64,000 nt of DNA from Saccharicrinis sp963677345 (GCA_963677345.2 CAXXLC010000038.1:124001-188000); one strand, 5' to 3'; shown: positions 36,494 through 45,361, numbered from the stretch's first letter. Notes: generated from the sequence alone by a model not told the origin. Numbers and translations are program-made.

Positions 36494-37726
36494 TCAATTT
36501 GCTTTTATTCTTATTGGTTGAAGTAAACCTGAAATTCCTTCACGAGGAAGTAGATAGAGCACTAATGCAGAAGCTGTTGTAAATACAGCAATAATCCAAC
36601 TCATTGTCCATGGTGTTCCATCTGAAAAAATGGCCAGTAATAAGGAAGATAAAATACCACTACCGTATTGAAGTGAACCCAAAAGAGCAGAAGCTGCACC
36701 AGCCATTTCAGGAACCCCATCCAAGGCAGATGCCGTGGCTGTAGCTGCAATGATACCATTCATAGAGAAGAACAGAAAAACGGGTATTATAACTCCTAAA
36801 ATCCCAATAAAGCTCAACTTACTCAATATTGCCAAAACAATTGCAGCAAGCATCGCAATTCCTGTTGAAAAATGAAGTAGTTTATCTAATGAAAACCGAT
36901 GTACCAGTTTGCGGTTAAAAAAGCTCAAAGTCATAATACCAACAATGTTAATGGCAAATAACCATCCGTAGTACTCCGGCTTAACACCAAAATAGGTAAT
37001 ATACACCTTTGGTGAGCCGGTAATAAAAGCATATGCAGCAACATAGTAAAAGGTAACACTAAGCGTATAGGTCATGAATTTTCGATTCATTAATAAAACC
37101 TTGTATCTTCCAAAAGCTTCTGCCAGTGACGAATTAGGTCTTTTTTCAGGAGGCATAGTTTCTTGTAACATACGAATAGCAACAAACAATAACACACCAA
37201 TTAATACTAACATCCCAAATATGCTGTGCCATGAACTAAATTTTAAAATCTGGCCACCAAATATTGGCCCTGCAATTGGAGCAATTGCCATAATTATTGT
37301 CAGTGTCGATAACATTTCAGCAGCTTTATTACTGTTATATAAATCACGAACCATGGCTCTTGATAGCATTGGCCCGGTACAAGCCCCCAAAGCCTGAATT
37401 ACTCTCCATGTTAAGATTTGTGCGATGTTTTGAGAAAATGCACAACCTATTGAACCTATAATAAATACAATCATTCCAACAGTCATTGGTAGTACCCTTC
37501 CAAATCTGTCGCTAATTGGCCCCCAAAATAGTTGCCCAATAGAGAATCCTATCAAAAACCCTGTAATTGTTAATTCAACATCCCCGGCTAAATCGATTTG
37601 CATTTGTGGTAATGCCGGTAAATATGCATCAGTTGATAATGATGTAAGAGCCATTAGTGCAGCCAGAACACCTAATAGCATTTTACTGTCTTTATCTATT
37701 TTATATTTGTGTGGTATTCTTATCAT
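36494..37726 (-). CDS. Bcr/CflA-type MFS multidrug efflux transporter
   Basis: About 410 aa with twelve transmembrane helices. N-terminal motif DAYLPALPQM and motif A-like GPISDRFGRVLPM identify the Bcr/CflA drug-proton antiporter group. I set the start at 37726: the ATG then overlaps the flavodoxin stop as ATGA, the usual coupling overlap, whereas the longer frame adds a non-membrane extension. It is cotranscribed with the flavodoxin gene under module (f). Confidence 0.9.
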   Translation of the reverse strand: MIRIPHKYKIDKDSKMLLGVLAALMALTSLSTDAYLPALPQMQIDLAGDVELTITGFLIGFSIGQLFWGPISDRFGRVLPMTVGMIVFIIGSIGCAFSQNIAQILTWRVIQALGACTGPMLSRAMVRDLYNSNKAAEMLSTLTIIMAIAPIAGPIFGGQILKFSSWHSIFGMLVLIGVLLFVAIRMLQETMPPEKRPNSSLAEAFGRYKVLLMNRKFMTYTLSVTFYYVAAYAFITGSPKVYITYFGVKPEYYGWLFAINIVGIMTLSFFNRKLVHRFSLDKLLHFSTGIAMLAAIVLAILSKLSFIGILGVIIPVFLFFSMNGIIAATATASALDGVPEMAGAASALLGSLQYGSGILSSLLLAIFSDGTPWTMSWIIAVFTTASALVLYLLPREGISGLLQPIRIKAN

Positions 37727-38247
37727 ATTTTTTGATTTGCCATCCAATTTTTAATTACTGAATCAGCTCCATGTACAGAACTGCCTTTAATAGCAATACT
37801 TTTTCCGACTTTGACACCTGGACACAACAATTGAATATCTGTTAATCCACCCATTCCACTTCCCTCATGTGTACAAAATGGAATTATTGTTTTGCCGGAG
37901 AAATCGTATGATTCTAAAAATGTAAAAACAGCCATAGGGAAAGTTCCATACCAATTTGGATATCCTAAATAAATGATATCGTAATCGTCCATGTTATCAA
38001 TTACATCCGTTAATTCAGGTCGAACATCATTATCCAGTTCTTTTCTCGCTACCTGAGTTGTTTCCATATAATCAATAGGATATGGTTTTATTGTGTCTAT
38101 CTTAAATAAATCACCTTGGTTTATAGCCTGGATCTTTTTTGCTACCACTTCAGTATTGCCAACTTGTAATTCAACAATATTACCACTAACGTAGTTTTGT
38201 CCTTTGCGTGAGTAATATGCTATTAATGTCTTTTGCATTTTATCCAT
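37723..38247 (-). CDS. flavodoxin family protein
   Basis: 174 aa FMN-binding fold. The phosphate-binding loop is IAYYSRKGQNY; YLGYPNWYGTFPMAVFTFLESYDFSGKTIIPFCTHEGSGMGG is typical of flavodoxin_4 proteins, which act as small quinone or carbonyl reductases or as electron carriers. It overlaps the efflux gene by 4 bp. The -7 element of module (f) is 18 nt upstream of the ATG at 38247; the ATG at 38238 is an alternative start. Confidence 0.88.
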   Translation of the reverse strand: MDKMQKTLIAYYSRKGQNYVSGNIVELQVGNTEVVAKKIQAINQGDLFKIDTIKPYPIDYMETTQVARKELDNDVRPELTDVIDNMDDYDIIYLGYPNWYGTFPMAVFTFLESYDFSGKTIIPFCTHEGSGMGGLTDIQLLCPGVKVGKSIAIKGSSVHGADSVIKNWMANQKI

Positions 38248-38265
38248 CTTAAAAATTCAGCGATA

Positions 38266-38333
38266 CAAAGGTGAGGTGAATGAGACAATGTTTTTTTATA
38301 CAGATTACTGATGTATATACCATTTTTACATAT
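38266..38333 (-). promoter_or_regulatory. regulon module (f): AraC-type operator plus -7 element
   Basis: Half-sites TTACTGAT (38305) and TTACATAT (38326), 21 bp apart. Leftward, CACCTTTG has its TTTG 36-39 nt beyond. It serves the flavodoxin-efflux operon. Confidence 0.7.
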
Positions 38334-38390
38334 TGACAGATTTGAGTCAATCTTTGTTGTAGATTAAGCTGATAGCTGTAAGTATAGAAA

Positions 38391-38524
38391 GTTCTTAGTT
38401 GCTAGTTTTTAGTTCTCAGCTCTTGGCTCTTAGTTTTCAGTTTAGTAAATTTTATCTCTTCATGAAAAAAGTCACTTTATAAACTTTCGACTTTTGACTT
38501 TGGACTTTGGACTTTGGACTTCCA
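38391..38524. repeat. dispersed repeat R2, copy 2
   Basis: AGTTCTTAGTTGCTAG-type 8-nt repeats, the core GTAAATTTTATCTCT (38445-38459), GAAAAAAGTCACTTTATAAA, then GACTTTGGACTTTGG 7-nt repeats. It marks the change from the detoxification region to the accessory region. Confidence 0.75.
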
Positions 38525-38617
38525 ACTAATTGTTTAATGCTAAATTATGCTGAAAAGCAATATGAAAAAATTACAAAAATATTACTGTAACTTTTTAAGT
38601 TATAAAATACTGATTTA

Positions 38618-38954
38618 ATGAGCATTAAAATTTTAGACCCATTGAAAATTATACACCCAGCGCATTATCTTATGCCTTATATTCCTGAAAATCTCAAATA
38701 ACGACAAAAATATTCCAGGATTCGCTGTTATTTTACAATTGCTTTTAGAACAGGCCTATAAACAAAGTGTTTATTTTAAAAGTGTACCTATTGGGTATTT
38801 AAAATTTATGGTTTTAAAGGGGTATAGCATTAATACCATAAAAACCTATTACTATTTTGTTTTACGGCTAATCAATTGTTACCGACAAAACAGTATATCT
38901 CAAATCAATATGTTTTCGGCATCTGTAATTAACGAATATCATCAATATGTGTAG
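38618..38954 (+). pseudogene. N-terminal remnant of a tyrosine recombinase (IS91-associated type)
   Basis: Two overlapping frames make up the start of an integrase: 38618-38701 (MSIKILDPLKIIHPAHYLMPY...) ends at a TAA, and a second frame continues to 38954 with KGYSINTIKTYYYFVLRLI and NEYHQYV, a SAM-like core-binding domain. The catalytic domain is absent, so the gene is frameshifted and truncated. Such recombinases accompany IS91-like elements in Bacteroidota. A matching catalytic-end fragment lies on the other strand at 39954-40382. Confidence 0.6.
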
Positions 38955-38978
38955 TGCGGAAAAATACCGTACGTTTAG

Positions 38979-39009
38979 TTTGTGAATACGGGAATATTAC
39001 GTACATTTG
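38979..39009 (+). promoter_or_regulatory. promoter of the toxin-antitoxin pair, with inverted repeat
   Basis: TTTG at 38979-38982, a 19-nt spacer and TACATTTG at 39002-39009 match the -33/-7 consensus of Bacteroidota. Inverted GTACG/CGTAC pairs flank the spacer, a likely operator for the ribbon-helix-helix antitoxin. Confidence 0.65.
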
Positions 39010-39019
39010 TAGAAAAATA

Positions 39020-39316
39020 ATGATTATGGGTGCAACAATTTCAGAACATGCTAGATTTGACGCAAGACTTCCTAAAGAACAAAAACAGTTTTTTGAGCGA
39101 GCTGCTTATTTAGGAGGTTATAGAAATCTTACAGATTTCATTGTTAGAACCGTTCAGGAAAAGGCAAACGAAATCATAAAGGAAAGAGAGCGAATAATTG
39201 CTTCAGAAAGAGATAGCCAGATTTTTTTCGATGCAATTACTAATCCTAAAAGTCCTTCGGAGACATTGAAAAATGCACTTGACGATTATGAATCTTTTAT
39301 TGCGAATTCAAAATAG
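39020..39316 (+). CDS. tacA: DUF1778 (TacA-type) antitoxin
   Basis: About 98 aa. A ribbon-helix-helix DNA-binding domain (ARFDARLPKEQKQFFERAAYLGGYRNLTDFIVRTV) is followed by a charged C-terminal segment that in this family wraps and neutralises the GNAT toxin. The start is ATG 39020 or 39026, just downstream of a canonical promoter; a longer frame from 38954 would begin before that promoter. It is 3 bp from the toxin gene. The pair should be autoregulated. Confidence 0.88.
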   Translation: MIMGATISEHARFDARLPKEQKQFFERAAYLGGYRNLTDFIVRTVQEKANEIIKERERIIASERDSQIFFDAITNPKSPSETLKNALDDYESFIANSK

Positions 39317-39319
39317 AAA

Positions 39320-39814
39320 ATGATTGAATTATTAGAAAAGAAGCATAATCGAAAAGAATTTGATTGTGGAAAAGAATTGTTGAATAATTATGTGAGGAAT
39401 CAGGCTGGTCAAGATGTGAAACGTAAGTTGTCTGCTTGTTTTGTACTTAGTGATAAAGATTCTGATATTGTTAAGGGTTATTACACACTTTCGACTAATA
39501 GCATCCCATTGTCTAGTTTTTCAGTGCAGATTCAGAAAAGATTGCCAAAATCCTATACCAGTATTCCTACAATATTGCTTGGGCGATTAGCTATCGATAA
39601 AGGATTTCAAGGACAAGGAATCGGAAAGATTTTGCTAATTGACGCATTAAAGAGAAGTTATCAAATATCTAAAGAGATTGGTTCGTTTGGAGTAATTGTA
39701 GACCCAATAGATAATGAAGCTGAAAGGTTTTATGAGAAATATGATTTTATAAAACTATTTGATAGTGGAAAAATGTTTATAGCAACTCAGACTTTAAAAG
39801 AATTATTCGGGTAA
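39320..39814 (+). CDS. tacT: GNAT family toxin (TacT-type)
   Basis: 164 aa N-acetyltransferase. FDCGKELLNNYVRNQAGQ and YYTLSTNSIPL are hallmarks of TacT/AtaT-type toxins, and LGRLAIDKGFQGQGIGKILLIDAL holds the acetyl-CoA pyrophosphate loop. The catalytic Tyr is probably in FYEKYDF. In the family the enzyme acetylates the amino acid on charged tRNA and stops translation. The antitoxin gene directly precedes it. Confidence 0.9.
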   Translation: MIELLEKKHNRKEFDCGKELLNNYVRNQAGQDVKRKLSACFVLSDKDSDIVKGYYTLSTNSIPLSSFSVQIQKRLPKSYTSIPTILLGRLAIDKGFQGQGIGKILLIDALKRSYQISKEIGSFGVIVDPIDNEAERFYEKYDFIKLFDSGKMFIATQTLKELFG

Positions 39815-39826
39815 ATCATATACTGC

Positions 39827-39891
39827 GTACAACACTTAGCCTCTAATGTAGGGTTGCTTGCATACCCTGCAGATTGGAGGGTTTGTTGAAC
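39827..39891 (+). other. attC-like imperfect hairpin after the toxin gene
   Basis: 65 bp starting 13 bp after the toxin stop. The right end GTTGAAC fits the integron core GTTRRRY; the left end GTACAAC is its complement with one mismatch. Between them are bulged pairs CCTC/GAGG, AAT/ATT and AGGGT/ACCCT. Layout and length fit an integron attC site, but no integron integrase is in the window, so an ordinary hairpin terminator remains possible. Confidence 0.35.
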
Positions 39892-39953
39892 TAAACAATA
39901 TTCCAGCAACTAATCTGTAAGGTGTTAATACTGTGATTTTTACTTATGGTGTT

Positions 39954-40382
39954 TTAAAAGGCATTTTTATAGTAAGAAAGTATTAAAGCCAGCTCACTAC
40001 CACAATCTTTACAACTAAGACCGAAACGTTTCCCAAACTTCATTTCAAGTACCTGAGCTCTTGAAAGTTTTAGTTTATGAAAAGTTACCTTCAAGTCTTT
40101 GCGTAATAGCTCCAAACATTTGGATTTATTACGAGCACTCAAAAATCCAAGATGCTTTATTCTTCTGAAATGAGTGGCATAATTATGTCTGAGTGTATGG
40201 ATACACACATTTCCTGTTGCGAAAAAACTACAGGTAAGGCTTTACTTCCTTTAATAGAAGGAAGAGCCAGGTACAGCTCCTGATTTTTAAACATAGTAAA
40301 CAAAGTTCTTAAACCATAAACCAGATGTTTAAACGAACTTCTACTGGGTTTTTCATTAAGTTGAATTTCTAATTAACACGAA
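39954..40382 (-). pseudogene. chimeric remnant: tyrosine recombinase joined to IS91 transposase tail
   Basis: Read leftward from 40382, an open frame gives an integrase core segment (SSFKHLVYGLRTLFTMF, KALPVVFSQQEM), jumps to the recombinase motif CIHTLRHNYATH and then directly into the C-terminus of an IS91-type transposase (RRIKHLGFLSARNKSK, GLSCKDCGSELAL). The recombinase Arg-I region and nearly all of the transposase are missing, so an internal deletion fused the two neighbouring genes of an IS91-like element. It is not functional. Confidence 0.7.
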
Positions 40383-40996
40383 TTGTTATTTGCTGCCCAA
40401 ATGTTGCAGCCTGAAACACTCTGGCCTAACGCCTTAATCAATTCAACAACTCAACGATTTAACAATTCGACAGCTAATTCATCCCTAATCCCTAATCTTT
40501 AATCAATTCAACAAATCAACAACTCAACAAATCAACGATTTAACAACACAACTCTCAAATAGTCAAATAGTCATCAAATTATTATTGCTGCGCAATGTTT
40601 TTTGGTCATCTAATTTCCGCAAATTAACACGAATTCTTTATAAATGCGAATTGCAACGAATGATTACGAATTACCACGAATTATTATGAATTACAGTTAA
40701 TTAACACGAATTGGTATTTGCTGCGCAAATGGTTGTAACCTGCAACAATATGGCCTAAAGCCTAAGAGCTAACAACTAAGAACTATCTTCGCCTACAGCT
40801 GTCAGTTAATAACCTAATCTAATGAGCTATTGATCTAACGACCTAATGACCTAATCAAATCATCAACTCATCAAATTAACAACTCAACCAATCAACGATT
40901 TAACAACACAATTCTCAAATAGTCATCAAATTATTATTGCTGCGCAATGTTTTTTGGTCATCTAATTTCCGCAAATTAACACGAATTCTTTATAAA
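40383..40996. repeat. repeat R1 mosaic, left of the IS21 element
   Basis: Modules in order: TTAACACGAATTG, a TTGCTGC..CAAATGTTGCAG block, AACTCAACGATTTAACAA, CCCTAATCTTTAATC, another TTAACACGAATTC, GAATTGCAACGAATGATTAC, GGCCTAAAGCCTAAGAGC, then CTAATGACCTAATC and repeats of ATCAACTCATCAAATT. Segments have a 7-8 nt micro-period. The IS21 element interrupts the sequence at 40997; the interrupted copy resumes at 43623. Confidence 0.8.
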
Positions 40997-41245
40997 TGGA
41001 TATTCTTGACCATGTTGACCCCCCTTTCCAGAAGCTGGTTAATGTAATGTTTTGGGCATGACATTCCGGCAGATGCTGACCCCTTTAATAAGGATTGAGG
41101 GCAAGAATGTGCTACCGGAACGGAAATAAAACGGAGCATATTGACCCCCTCTCTAACAATCGTTCCTCAAAAAAAACGGAGCATGTTGACCCCTTGGATT
41201 TAGGTTTAATTAATTAGTAGTTTAAACTACTAATTGATACTGATT

Positions 41246-42811
41246 ATGGCAGGAAAACCTAAAAGAATGAGCCAAGTAAAACAAATACTACAATTACACA
41301 GTCAAGGGTTTGGTAATAAAACCATTGCCCGCAATTTAGGCATAAGTAAGAACACGGTTAAGAGTTATCTGATTAAATACCGTAGTTCAAAGCTAAGCCT
41401 TAACACACTGTTAAAGATGGAGGATCATGCACTTGAAAAAGTCTTTCATCCTGGTAATCCTGCATATAAGGATCAGCGTTTTGAGGTGCTTAAAAGCAAG
41501 TTGGATTATTTTGAAAACGAACTTCAAAAGCCTGGAGTAACCAAGCAGTTGCTTTGGGAAGAATATCGCTTATCAAATCCATCAGGATACAGCCTGAGCC
41601 AATTTAGTTATCACTTAGCACAACATCTTCTTACAAAGAATCCATCAATGGTATTACACCATGAACCTGGAGAAAAACTATTTGTAGACTATGCTGGTAA
41701 AAAGCTATCTTACATTGATGCTACCACAGGAGAGATCATCGAATGTCAGGTTTTTGTGGCCTGTTTACCATACTCCGATTATAGTTTCTGTATAGCAGTG
41801 CCCAGTCAGCGCATTGATGATTTTATTTATGCACTTACATGCTGTTTGCAGAGTTTAGGAGGGACTCCAAAGGTTTTGGTTCCCGACAATCTTAAATCTG
41901 CTGTAATAAGAGCCAATAGGTATGAGCCAACCATTAATCAGGCACTCGAAGATTTTGCTAACCATTACAATATGGCTGTAGTCCCGACCAGAGCAAGAAA
42001 ACCCAAAGACAAAGCTCTGGTTGAAAATCAAGTAAAACTCATCTACAATCGGGTATATGCTCGCATTCGGCATCAACAGTTCTTTTCATTAGATCAGCTC
42101 AATAAGGCCATAAAAGAACATACACTTAAACACAATCAAACACGCATGCAAAAGCGTGATTATTGTAGAGAAGAACACTTTTTATCAAATGAAAAAGCAT
42201 TGCTTCAGGAACTGCCAAAGGATTCTTTTGAAATAAAGTATTACAAGAAATATAAACTGGCACAAAACAATCATATATACCTCGGAGAAGATAAACACTA
42301 CTACAGTGCACCATATCAATACATAGGCAAAAGGCTAAAGGTTATATATACTCGCTCGATGGTGCGTATCTACTATAAATACAACCAAATAGCAGTACAT
42401 CAACGTAGTTACTCAACAGGAACATACACCACTGATAAAGAACATTTGTGTTCTACTCATCAGCATTATTTAAACCGAAGTCCTGAGTATTATAAAGACA
42501 AAGCAATAAAACTATCTGAAACATTAGGACAACTGGTAGAGATGATTTTTACTCAAAAGAAATATCCCGAACAACTCTATCGTACTTGTGACGGTCTGTT
42601 TAGTTTGTGTAAAAATACCCCGATCGATACGTTTAATAAAGCCTGTCAGATAGCTATCGACAATCAAAATTACAGTTATGGTTTTGTGATGAATATTATC
42701 AAAAATAAAATGACAGAATCAACTCAGCAGGATCCTCAAAAAGATCTTCCGCAACACAATAACATCAGGGGAAGAGAATATTATAATAATCAATTATCAT
42801 TTAAATTTTAA
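41246..42811 (+). CDS. istA: IS21 transposase IstA
   Basis: 521 aa DDE transposase. An N-terminal helix-turn-helix (VKQILQLHSQGFGNKTIARNLGISKNTVKSYL) is followed by the DDE core: Asp in LFVDYAGKKL, Asp in VPDNLKSAV and Glu in ALVENQVKLIYNRV. The start at ATG 41246 precedes the helix-turn-helix properly; a TTG four codons upstream is unlikely. It appears intact, as does istB 4 bp downstream, so the element may be active. Confidence 0.95.
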   Translation: MAGKPKRMSQVKQILQLHSQGFGNKTIARNLGISKNTVKSYLIKYRSSKLSLNTLLKMEDHALEKVFHPGNPAYKDQRFEVLKSKLDYFENELQKPGVTKQLLWEEYRLSNPSGYSLSQFSYHLAQHLLTKNPSMVLHHEPGEKLFVDYAGKKLSYIDATTGEIIECQVFVACLPYSDYSFCIAVPSQRIDDFIYALTCCLQSLGGTPKVLVPDNLKSAVIRANRYEPTINQALEDFANHYNMAVVPTRARKPKDKALVENQVKLIYNRVYARIRHQQFFSLDQLNKAIKEHTLKHNQTRMQKRDYCREEHFLSNEKALLQELPKDSFEIKYYKKYKLAQNNHIYLGEDKHYYSAPYQYIGKRLKVIYTRSMVRIYYKYNQIAVHQRSYSTGTYTTDKEHLCSTHQHYLNRSPEYYKDKAIKLSETLGQLVEMIFTQKKYPEQLYRTCDGLFSLCKNTPIDTFNKACQIAIDNQNYSYGFVMNIIKNKMTESTQQDPQKDLPQHNNIRGREYYNNQLSFKF

Positions 42812-42815
42812 AACA

Positions 42816-43535
42816 ATGAAAGTTATTGAAAATCAATTATCACAATTGCGCCTTTATGGTTTAAAAAAAAGCTGGACAGCCCTTTTAGAAACTCGTAAAA
42901 ACAATGAGCTGTCATTGAACGAAGGACTTGAAATCCTTTTGCAGGCAGAACTGCAAGACAGGGTGAACCGTCGCTTTGACCGGCTCAGAAAAACGGCTCG
43001 ATTCAGGTATCAGGCCTCATTGGAAGAATTAATGTATGATGCATCCAGAGGTTTGAATAAATCATTAATAACAACATTGTCTTCTGGTGATTATATCTCA
43101 AATGGAGAGTCTGTGCTAATTACCGGAGCTACAGGATGTGGTAAAAGTTTTATATCATCTGCATTAGGGCATCACGCCTGTGCTCAAGGATTTAAAGTTG
43201 CATATTTTAATGTGCAAAAATTATTGCAGCAAACCAAGATGGCTCGCATTGAAGGTACAATCTATCAATTAATGAATAAAATATCAAAAGCAAACTTGCT
43301 CATATTGGATGATTTTGGCTTAACACATCTTGAAAAACAACATCAAATAGATTTAATGGAAATTGTAGAAGACAGACATGCTCGTGCTGCAACTATTATT
43401 GTTAGTCAATTACCTGTAGCCAGCTGGTTTGATATTATCGGAGAAGCCACTATTGCTGATGCTATTTTAGATCGTTTGGTACATACCTCACATCGTATCG
43501 AACTCAAAGGAGAAAGTTTAAGAAAAAAAATGTAA
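42816..43535 (+). CDS. istB: IS21 helper ATPase IstB
   Basis: 239 aa AAA+ ATPase that helps IstA choose target DNA. Walker A is GATGCGKSFIS, Walker B LLILDDFG, and the C-terminal arginine-bearing segment is AILDRLVHTSHRIEL. It starts 4 bp after istA, as expected for a coupled pair. Length is normal. Confidence 0.95.
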   Translation: MKVIENQLSQLRLYGLKKSWTALLETRKNNELSLNEGLEILLQAELQDRVNRRFDRLRKTARFRYQASLEELMYDASRGLNKSLITTLSSGDYISNGESVLITGATGCGKSFISSALGHHACAQGFKVAYFNVQKLLQQTKMARIEGTIYQLMNKISKANLLILDDFGLTHLEKQHQIDLMEIVEDRHARAATIIVSQLPVASWFDIIGEATIADAILDRLVHTSHRIELKGESLRKKM

Positions 43536-43622
43536 TTTTGTCATACTAACCATTTTTAGTTACCCAAATTCAAGGGGGGTCAATATGCCCGGAATGAGGG
43601 GTCAGCATCACCGGAATATCTA

Positions 43623-44090
43623 ATAAATGCGAATTGCAACGAATGATTACGAATTACTACGAATTATTATGAATACGAATTGTTATGAATTACAGTTAAT
43701 TAACACGAATTATTATTTGCTGCGCAAATGGTTGTAACCTGCAACAATATGGCCTAAAGCCTAAGAGCTAACAACTAAGAACTATCTTCGGCTACATCTG
43801 TCAGTTAATAACCTAATCTAATGACCTATTGATCTAACGACCTAATGACCTAATCAAATCATCAACTTATCAAATTAACAACTCAACAAATCAACGATTT
43901 AACAACACAACTCTCAAATAGTCATCAAATTATTATTGCTGCGCAAATGTTGCAGCCTGAAATACTGTGGCCTTATGCCTGGGAGCTAAGAGCTAAGAGC
44001 TAAGAGCTAATAACTAAAAGTTTTCTTCGTCTACAGCTGTCATGTTATACTTTCAACTTTCAACTTTCAACTTTGAACTATTGACTACAA
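43623..44090. repeat. repeat R1 mosaic, right of the IS21 element
   Basis: Continues the R1 copy cut by the IS: GAATTGCAACGAATGATTAC, TTAACACGAATTATT, TTGCTGCGCAAATGGTTG, GGCCTAAAGCCTAAGAGC, GACCTAATGACCTAATC, CAACAAATCAACGATTTAAC, then a triple GAGCTAAGAGCTAAGAGC and a triple CTTTCAACTTTCAACTTTC. It ends within the 3' end of the next gene. Confidence 0.8.
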
Positions 44091-45284
44091 ATCGCCGGTA
44101 CTGGCTTTTTTGAAGTAAGAAAGAAGTGAATCAAACGTAAGGTTACCTGTTTTGTTTTGCTTTTTTACTTTTACAAAAGTTGATATAAGTTCAATGATTG
44201 GCTTTGTATCTGTATTTCCTTTTAATTTGATATATCCATTGTTTATAGCTGATTGTATACTTTTTACAAAAACTTTTGGGTTATGACACCATTCAATGTA
44301 AGCTTCCTGGTTTTCTTGTTTATGAGTCCCTGTTATAGCGTCAAGTTCCTCAAAAATATCGGTCATAGTATACAAAGCTTGTGCATTAACTTCTATCTTT
44401 TTGGTTAATAAGCGTTGTGTTTCTTCAATCTGTTTTTTGAAAAAATGTTTTTCTTCTTTGTTATTGAATTCATTATTAGCGATTAAACATTGTTTTGTGG
44501 AATAGTATATATGGGTTACCGTTTCAGTATCTTCTGCATATAAAAGCAATGTAGTAATAGCATAGCGTATCGCTTTCCATTCTTTATGTGAGATTTGTTT
44601 TGGAATTGCATTAAAGTATTTAAAGTGCTTGTTAAGTTCTTTGATCGCTTTGGTTTTATATGATTCATCAAGTCGGGTTTCTGGCCAAACCGAAAAAGTT
44701 TCAAAAACCAGTTGTGTAAGCTTAATGGCATCTTTGTTGTAATTTGGCTTTCGTAATTGAATTTCAAGTTGTTCTAAAGCACTTATATATTCGTTGTTCT
44801 GTTGATAAAAATGAATGGTCTGTATCCATTTGCTGTTAGGAAGCTGACTGATCGTTTGCTGTACTTTTTTGCTATTACTGGCAAATAATGGTAATATTTT
44901 ACTTATCGGAGGACAATGACGTTTGGGTATAAATCCTTTAAATAAGGAACATGATTTAAGTAATAAACCTGAAATCATTAAGTAGAAATCCAGATCTTTT
45001 AAAAAAACACTATAGTCAGCTTCTTTTAATTGCCAGGGGATAGACCATGGTGTGCGATCCAAATTATTTTTAACCGATAAAACATTTTGCAAACACTTTT
45101 CTATAAGAGTTAGTTTTGTTTTGTTACACGTAAGTTTATTAAGACTTTTGTTCATGAAACTTTCCATTTGTTGGTAAATGTCTGTGCATTCAAATGTTTC
45201 ATGATCATCTGATGAAATATTTTTCCATTTTAATGATTTCCTGTAGATGATATTGTTGGATATTGAATGAATTAATGCGAACAT
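44085..45284 (-). CDS. unknown protein, faint similarity to RteC-like C-terminus
   Basis: 399 aa, soluble, helix-rich, without signal peptide. The C-terminal 60 residues (KVFVKSIQSAINNGYIKLKGNTDTKPIIELISTFVKV) recall the end of RteC-type proteins found with Bacteroides conjugative elements, but the match is weak. The rest (two helical halves around FIPKRHCPPISKIL) is not recognised. Its 3' end lies at the edge of repeat R1, and its 5' end faces the DUF6266 locus, transcribed in the same direction but separated by a terminator at 45362-45392. I treat it as an accessory gene of unknown role. Confidence 0.6.
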   Translation of the reverse strand: MFALIHSISNNIIYRKSLKWKNISSDDHETFECTDIYQQMESFMNKSLNKLTCNKTKLTLIEKCLQNVLSVKNNLDRTPWSIPWQLKEADYSVFLKDLDFYLMISGLLLKSCSLFKGFIPKRHCPPISKILPLFASNSKKVQQTISQLPNSKWIQTIHFYQQNNEYISALEQLEIQLRKPNYNKDAIKLTQLVFETFSVWPETRLDESYKTKAIKELNKHFKYFNAIPKQISHKEWKAIRYAITTLLLYAEDTETVTHIYYSTKQCLIANNEFNNKEEKHFFKKQIEETQRLLTKKIEVNAQALYTMTDIFEELDAITGTHKQENQEAYIEWCHNPKVFVKSIQSAINNGYIKLKGNTDTKPIIELISTFVKVKKQNKTGNLTFDSLLSYFKKASTGDL

Positions 45285-45361
45285 ATCGTAATGGTTTTGG
45301 TTGGTAATGATTTTTATTCAACAAATTGAATGCCAGAGTTGTTTGTTGAAAAGTTAAAAAT

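Larger units (their letters stand above)
40997..43622 (+). mobile_element. intact IS21 family element inside repeat R1
   Basis: About 2.6 kb. Outer ends are inverted (TGGATATTC at the left, GAATATCTA at the right), with further TGTTGACCCC/TGCTGACCCC-type repeats inside each end (about 41013, 41072, 41139, 41181 and, inverted, near 43575 and 43600), typical multiple transposase sites. A short target duplication flanks it: ATAAA at 40992-40996 and 43623-43627 (up to ATAAATG depending on where the end is set). It carries istA and istB. Without the element the flanks join to the R1 sequence seen intact near 51.58 and 53.13 kb. Confidence 0.9.

Noticed and set aside
38391..38524. CRISPR array, because of regularly repeated short words
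   Set aside because: Repeats are 7-8 nt and directly adjacent, without unique spacers of 30-40 nt. No cas genes are present. The same holds for the R1 tracts.
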